In this document: piece after piece, positions 4,464-6,894 of the stretch
How positions within the stretch are numbered: position 1 is the first letter of the stretch
Layout: every line of letters starts with the position of its first letter
NCBI GenBank assembly: GCA_937883885.1
Contig: CAKZXL010000449.1
Location: forward strand, 1 to 6,894
Reading direction: 5' to 3'
DNA from: an uncultured Aquincola sp.
GTDB lineage: Bacteria; Pseudomonadota; Gammaproteobacteria; Burkholderiales; Burkholderiaceae
DNA length: 6,894 nt
The notes under the pieces: model-generated
The model's database searches: none
What the model saw: only the letters and a program-made list of their open reading frames with translations
What the model was told of the DNA's origin: nothing
Program-made: the position numbers and the translations under genes

Positions 4464-5096
4464 TTACTGGATCAGCCCGTTCTTGAGGGCGTAGTAGGTG
4501 AGGTCGCTGTTGGAGGACAGGTTCATCTTCTCCATCACGCGCGAACGGTAGGTGCTCACCGTCTTGACGCTCAGCGACATGCTGTCGGCCATGTGGCCGA
4601 TGGTTTCGCCCTTGGCCAGCCGCAGAAACACCTGGAACTCACGCTCGGACAGCGTCTCGTGCGGGGCCTTGTCGCCCGCGCCCGACAGGCCATCGGCCAG
4701 CAGCTGGGCCACGCCCGAGGTGATGTACTTGCGGCCCCGGTACACCGTGCGGATGGCGGTGACGATCTCCTGCGGATCGCATTCCTTGTTGAGGTAGCCG
4801 CTGGCCCCCTGCTTGAGCAAGGTGGTGGCGTAGTGCTCTTCGGGGAAGCCGCTCAGGATGAGCACCGGCAGGTCGGGCGCACGGGCCTTGATGGCCGCGA
4901 GTGCATCGACGCCGCTCTGGTCGGGCATGGACAAGTCCATGACCAGCACATCCACTTCCCCCTTGCGGACCAGGTCCAGTGCTTCACGGCCGTTGGCGGC
5001 TTCACCGGTGACCCGCAGGTCCACCTGCTCCGAGAAGAACTGCTTGAGACCGGAGCGCACAATGGCATGGTCATCCACGATGGCGATTCTGATCAT
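4464..5096 (-). CDS. NarL/FixJ-family two-component response regulator
   Basis: The 210-residue protein has the full family architecture. The receiver domain (1-120) carries D8/D9 (IVDDH), phosphoacceptor D54 (VLVMDLSMPD), S82 (LILSGFP) and K104 (YLNKECDP). A linker of about 25 residues leads to a LuxR-type helix-turn-helix at 148-205, with the signature LSEREFQVFLRLAKG...IGHMADSMSLSVKTVSTYRSRVMEKMNL. It should bind DNA as a dimer when phosphorylated. The gene is divergent from the CHASE3 kinase gene with 47 bases between starts, and kinases of the HisKA_3 class characteristically pair with NarL-type regulators, so that kinase is the expected partner. Start ATG 5094-5096 gives the standard MIRIAIVDDH beginning; the ribosome site is weak (AGGG about 11 bases upstream). 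The target genes are unknown. Confidence 0.95.
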   Translation of the reverse strand: MIRIAIVDDHAIVRSGLKQFFSEQVDLRVTGEAANGREALDLVRKGEVDVLVMDLSMPDQSGVDALAAIKARAPDLPVLILSGFPEEHYATTLLKQGASGYLNKECDPQEIVTAIRTVYRGRKYITSGVAQLLADGLSGAGDKAPHETLSEREFQVFLRLAKGETIGHMADSMSLSVKTVSTYRSRVMEKMNLSSNSDLTYYALKNGLIQ

Positions 5097-5143
5097 GCTC
5101 GATACAACCCTAACGATCGTCTGATATACGAAGGCAAGTGTAG
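5097..5143. promoter_or_regulatory. Divergent promoter region of the regulator/kinase pair with an ACGATCGT palindrome
   Basis: The 47-base gap is AT-richer than its surroundings and must hold at least the promoter of the minus-strand regulator. ACGATCGT (5113-5120) is a perfect eight-base palindrome close to its middle. On the minus strand TATATC (plus 5123-5128) could be a -10, with a TTGCAT (plus 5144-5149) at 15-base spacing, which is shorter than ideal. For the plus-strand kinase, AAGG (5131-5134) lies nine bases before its ATG. Control of both genes by the NarL-type protein is an inference from the arrangement. Confidence 0.4.
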
Positions 5144-6532
5144 ATGCAAGCCGCGGCCCTGAACATCCTGGCGCGGGTCAAGCGCAGTCCTTTCCTGTTT
5201 CCGCTGGCCTTGATCGCGGGTCTGGCCATGGTGCTGATCACCGAGACGGCCTACCTGCAGGCCACGCGGGCGCTGGACGAAACCGGCCGCATCGCCGATG
5301 CGCGCGAGCACCTGCAGTCGTTGCTACGGCGCACGGTGGACGCCGAAAGCGGCCAGCGAGGCTTCCTGCTCACCGGCCGGGAGCAGTACCTTGACCCTTA
5401 TCGTGCGGCTCTCGACGAGATCCATGCATCGCAACGCTTCCTGCGCGACTATTACGCCCCGCTGCCGGCGCAGGCCGAGACCATGGGGCGCATGAACCAG
5501 GCGCTCGATGCCAAGCTCTCGGAACTGGCCACGGTGATGTCCCTCTACCGCGAAGGCCGACACGATGCGTGGCGCGAACTGCTGCTGCTGGACATCGGAA
5601 GAGAAAAAATGACCGAGATCAGGAACCTGTCCCAGACGCTGATGGATGTGGAGTCGGAGCGCGTGGCGTCGAGCCGGCGCGGCATCTACGACACCTTGAT
5701 GCTGCACCGCATGGGCGTGGGCGCGATGAGCGCCGTGAGCCTGCTGGCGCTGTTCATGTACCTGCGGCAGACCCGCGCGCTGGAAGCCGAGCAGGAGCAG
5801 CGCGCGCTGGCCGTGGCCCGACAGCGCGACGAGCTGGAGCGTGAGGTGGCCGAACGCACCCGCCAGCTCACCGAGCTGGCGCAGCACCTGCAAACCGCCC
5901 GCGAGGACGAACGCAGCCGGCTGGCGCGCGAGCTGCACGACGAGCTGGGCGCCCTGCTCACCGCCGCCAAGCTGGATGCGGCGCGCATCAAGTCGCGGCT
6001 GGGCGGCAACTCGCCCGAGGCGGCCGAACGGCTGGCCCACCTGAGCGAGACGCTCAACAGCGGCATCGCGCTCAAGCGCCGCATCATCGAAGACCTGCGG
6101 CCTTCCACGCTCAGCAACTTCGGCCTCGTGCCGGCGCTGGAAATCCTGGCGCGTGAGTTCGGCGAGCGCAGCCAGCTGGAGGTGTTCAGCCGCCTCAGCC
6201 CGGTGTCCTTGGAGCCGGCCGACGAACTCACCGCCTACCGCCTGGTGCAGGAGGCCTTCACCAACATCGCCAAGCATGCGCAGGCCAGCCGCGTCGAGTT
6301 GACTTTGGAAGAGCAGGACGGTGGCGTGGAGGTGGCCGTGCGCGACAACGGTGCCGGCTTCGACACCACGCAGCCCACCCGCTCGGCCCACGGGCTGCTG
6401 GGCATGCGCTACCGCGTGGAAGCCGCGGGGGGCCAGCTCACCATCCGCTCGGCCCCGGGCCTGGGCACGCAGGTGTCGGCCCTGCTGCCGGCCAAGCCCG
6501 CCACCGCGCCCGCGCCCGAGCCGGCGGCCTGA
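5144..6532 (+). CDS. CHASE3-domain sensor histidine kinase of the HisKA_3 (NarX/DegS-like) class
   Basis: The 462-residue protein begins with membrane helix 1 (about 16-36), followed by a periplasmic CHASE3 sensor domain (about 37-185) with its hallmark TVDAESGQRGFLLTGREQYLDPY, then membrane helix 2 (about 188-207) and a Glu/Arg-rich coiled coil (about 211-256). The HisKA_3 dimerisation domain carries the phosphoacceptor H265 in RLARELHDELGALLTAAKL, with the DLRPSTLSNFGL motif at 317-328. The HATPase_c domain has the N-box at VQEAFTNIAKHA (N374), the G1 box VRDNGAGFD (D401) and the G2 region HGLLGMRYRVEAAGG. An Ala/Pro-rich tail ends the protein. All catalytic elements are present, so it should autophosphorylate and signal to the divergent NarL-type regulator and perhaps the nearby stand-alone receiver. 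CHASE3 ligands are generally unknown. ATG 5144 has AAGG nine bases upstream. The next gene follows after seven bases. Confidence 0.95.
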   Translation: MQAAALNILARVKRSPFLFPLALIAGLAMVLITETAYLQATRALDETGRIADAREHLQSLLRRTVDAESGQRGFLLTGREQYLDPYRAALDEIHASQRFLRDYYAPLPAQAETMGRMNQALDAKLSELATVMSLYREGRHDAWRELLLLDIGREKMTEIRNLSQTLMDVESERVASSRRGIYDTLMLHRMGVGAMSAVSLLALFMYLRQTRALEAEQEQRALAVARQRDELEREVAERTRQLTELAQHLQTAREDERSRLARELHDELGALLTAAKLDAARIKSRLGGNSPEAAERLAHLSETLNSGIALKRRIIEDLRPSTLSNFGLVPALEILAREFGERSQLEVFSRLSPVSLEPADELTAYRLVQEAFTNIAKHAQASRVELTLEEQDGGVEVAVRDNGAGFDTTQPTRSAHGLLGMRYRVEAAGGQLTIRSAPGLGTQVSALLPAKPATAPAPEPAA

Positions 6533-6539
6533 AGGCGCC

Positions 6540-6894
6540 GTGGGCCGGGGCGCGGCGGAAGCCGCGAGCTTTGAAAGGCAGGTGCGGCAGGACCTGTTGA
6601 ACCGCCGCTGGCTGCGGCTGCATGTGTGCTGCATCGCCATGCTCACGCTGGCGGCGTGCTGGGGCCTGTCGGCCCTGCTGATGCAGGCCGGCGTGCAGTC
6701 CCTGGCGCTGCGCCATGCGCTGGCCCTGGTGGGCGCCTACGCGGCCTACCTGGGGCTGATGCACCTGTGGGCGCGCTGGATGCTGAGGCAGGAAAGTCCC
6801 GGGCCGGCCGACATCCCCTTCGAGCTGGCCGACCTGGCGCCGCCGCACGCCCCCGCGAGCGGGCGTGGCATGGCCCACCTGGTGGAAGGCGCCG
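6540..6894 (+). CDS. Unrecognised membrane protein with two N-terminal helices, partial (3' end outside window)
   Basis: An open frame runs from GTG 6540 to the window end without a stop (118 codons). The translation starts VGRGAAEAASFERQVRQDLL, a soluble amphipathic stretch, then has two hydrophobic helices at about residues 27-50 (LHVCCIAMLTLAACWGLSAL) and 57-78 (ALRHALALVGAYAAYLGLMH), followed by a basic loop (WARWMLRQ) and a Pro/Ala-rich soluble region beginning ADIPFELADLAPP. Codon use is typical of the window, and the reverse-strand alternative here lacks comparable protein-like features. GAAGG (6531-6535), overlapping the kinase stop, is a close-lying ribosome site. The seven-base gap implies co-transcription with the kinase gene. 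I do not recognise a characterised family; similar short two-helix proteins seem common in Burkholderiales. The start could be slightly different. Confidence 0.7.
   Translation, partial: MGRGAAEAASFERQVRQDLLNRRWLRLHVCCIAMLTLAACWGLSALLMQAGVQSLALRHALALVGAYAAYLGLMHLWARWMLRQESPGPADIPFELADLAPPHAPASGRGMAHLVEGA

Noticed and set aside
4131..5162. 343-codon plus-strand open frame spanning the receiver and NarL-type genes
   Set aside because: It runs through two genes with intact receiver motifs and through both terminator hairpins, and its product is low-complexity.
5324..6646. 440-codon minus-strand open frame opposite the histidine kinase
   Set aside because: The plus strand carries all kinase motifs in order; the antisense product is Arg/Gln/His-rich without recognisable structure.
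1..6894. CRISPR array, tRNA/rRNA, insertion sequence, prophage or attachment-site signals
   Set aside because: No regularly spaced direct repeats, no cloverleaf or rRNA-like sequence, no transposase or integrase motifs, and fairly uniform base composition.

Overview
The window is GC-rich throughout, with strong G/C third-position bias and closely packed genes. The gene families present are a PqiC-type lipoprotein, a CxxCPLR-type Crp/Fnr regulator, a Lys/Ala-rich exported protein with C-x10-C repeats, and a HisKA_3 kinase with two response regulators. Together they suggest a betaproteobacterium of the order Burkholderiales. This placement comes from recollection of protein families, not from a database search.

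Layout, left to right. (1) 1-712 (+): the last codons of what is probably an MCE/PqiB-like protein, overlapping by ATGA the gene for a PqiC-family outer-membrane lipoprotein; this is the 3' end of a lipid-transport operon. (2) 717-2467: a Crp/Fnr-type regulator on the minus strand is divergent from a small BLUF-fold protein, which is followed by a DUF2177 membrane protein (+). A near-perfect 20-base inverted repeat (1534-1553) lies between the regulator and the BLUF gene. (3) 2492-3568 (-): a secreted Cys-repeat protein followed 12 bases later by a helical protein that looks like a hemerythrin fold without its iron ligands. (4) 3569-3978: a long divergent control region. (5) 3979-6532: a two-component cluster made of a single-domain receiver (+), a NarL/FixJ response regulator (-) and a CHASE3 histidine kinase (+) divergent from it. 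Two GC-rich hairpins separate the two regulator genes, which converge. (6) 6540-6894 (+): the start of an unrecognised two-helix membrane protein running off the window.

The likely functional units are as follows. The kinase should phosphorylate the divergently encoded NarL-type regulator and perhaps also the stand-alone receiver, which could act as a competing phosphate acceptor. The Crp/Fnr and BLUF genes share one short control region with a symmetric operator candidate, so they may form a regulator/sensor pair. The BLUF protein has His where the photoactive Gln is expected, which makes its photochemistry doubtful.

The most interesting points are the altered BLUF active site beside a Crp/Fnr gene and palindrome, the apparently ligand-less hemerythrin-like protein, the triple C-x10-C exported protein, and the one-kinase/two-regulator arrangement. 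No RNA gene, CRISPR array, insertion sequence or prophage signature was seen.
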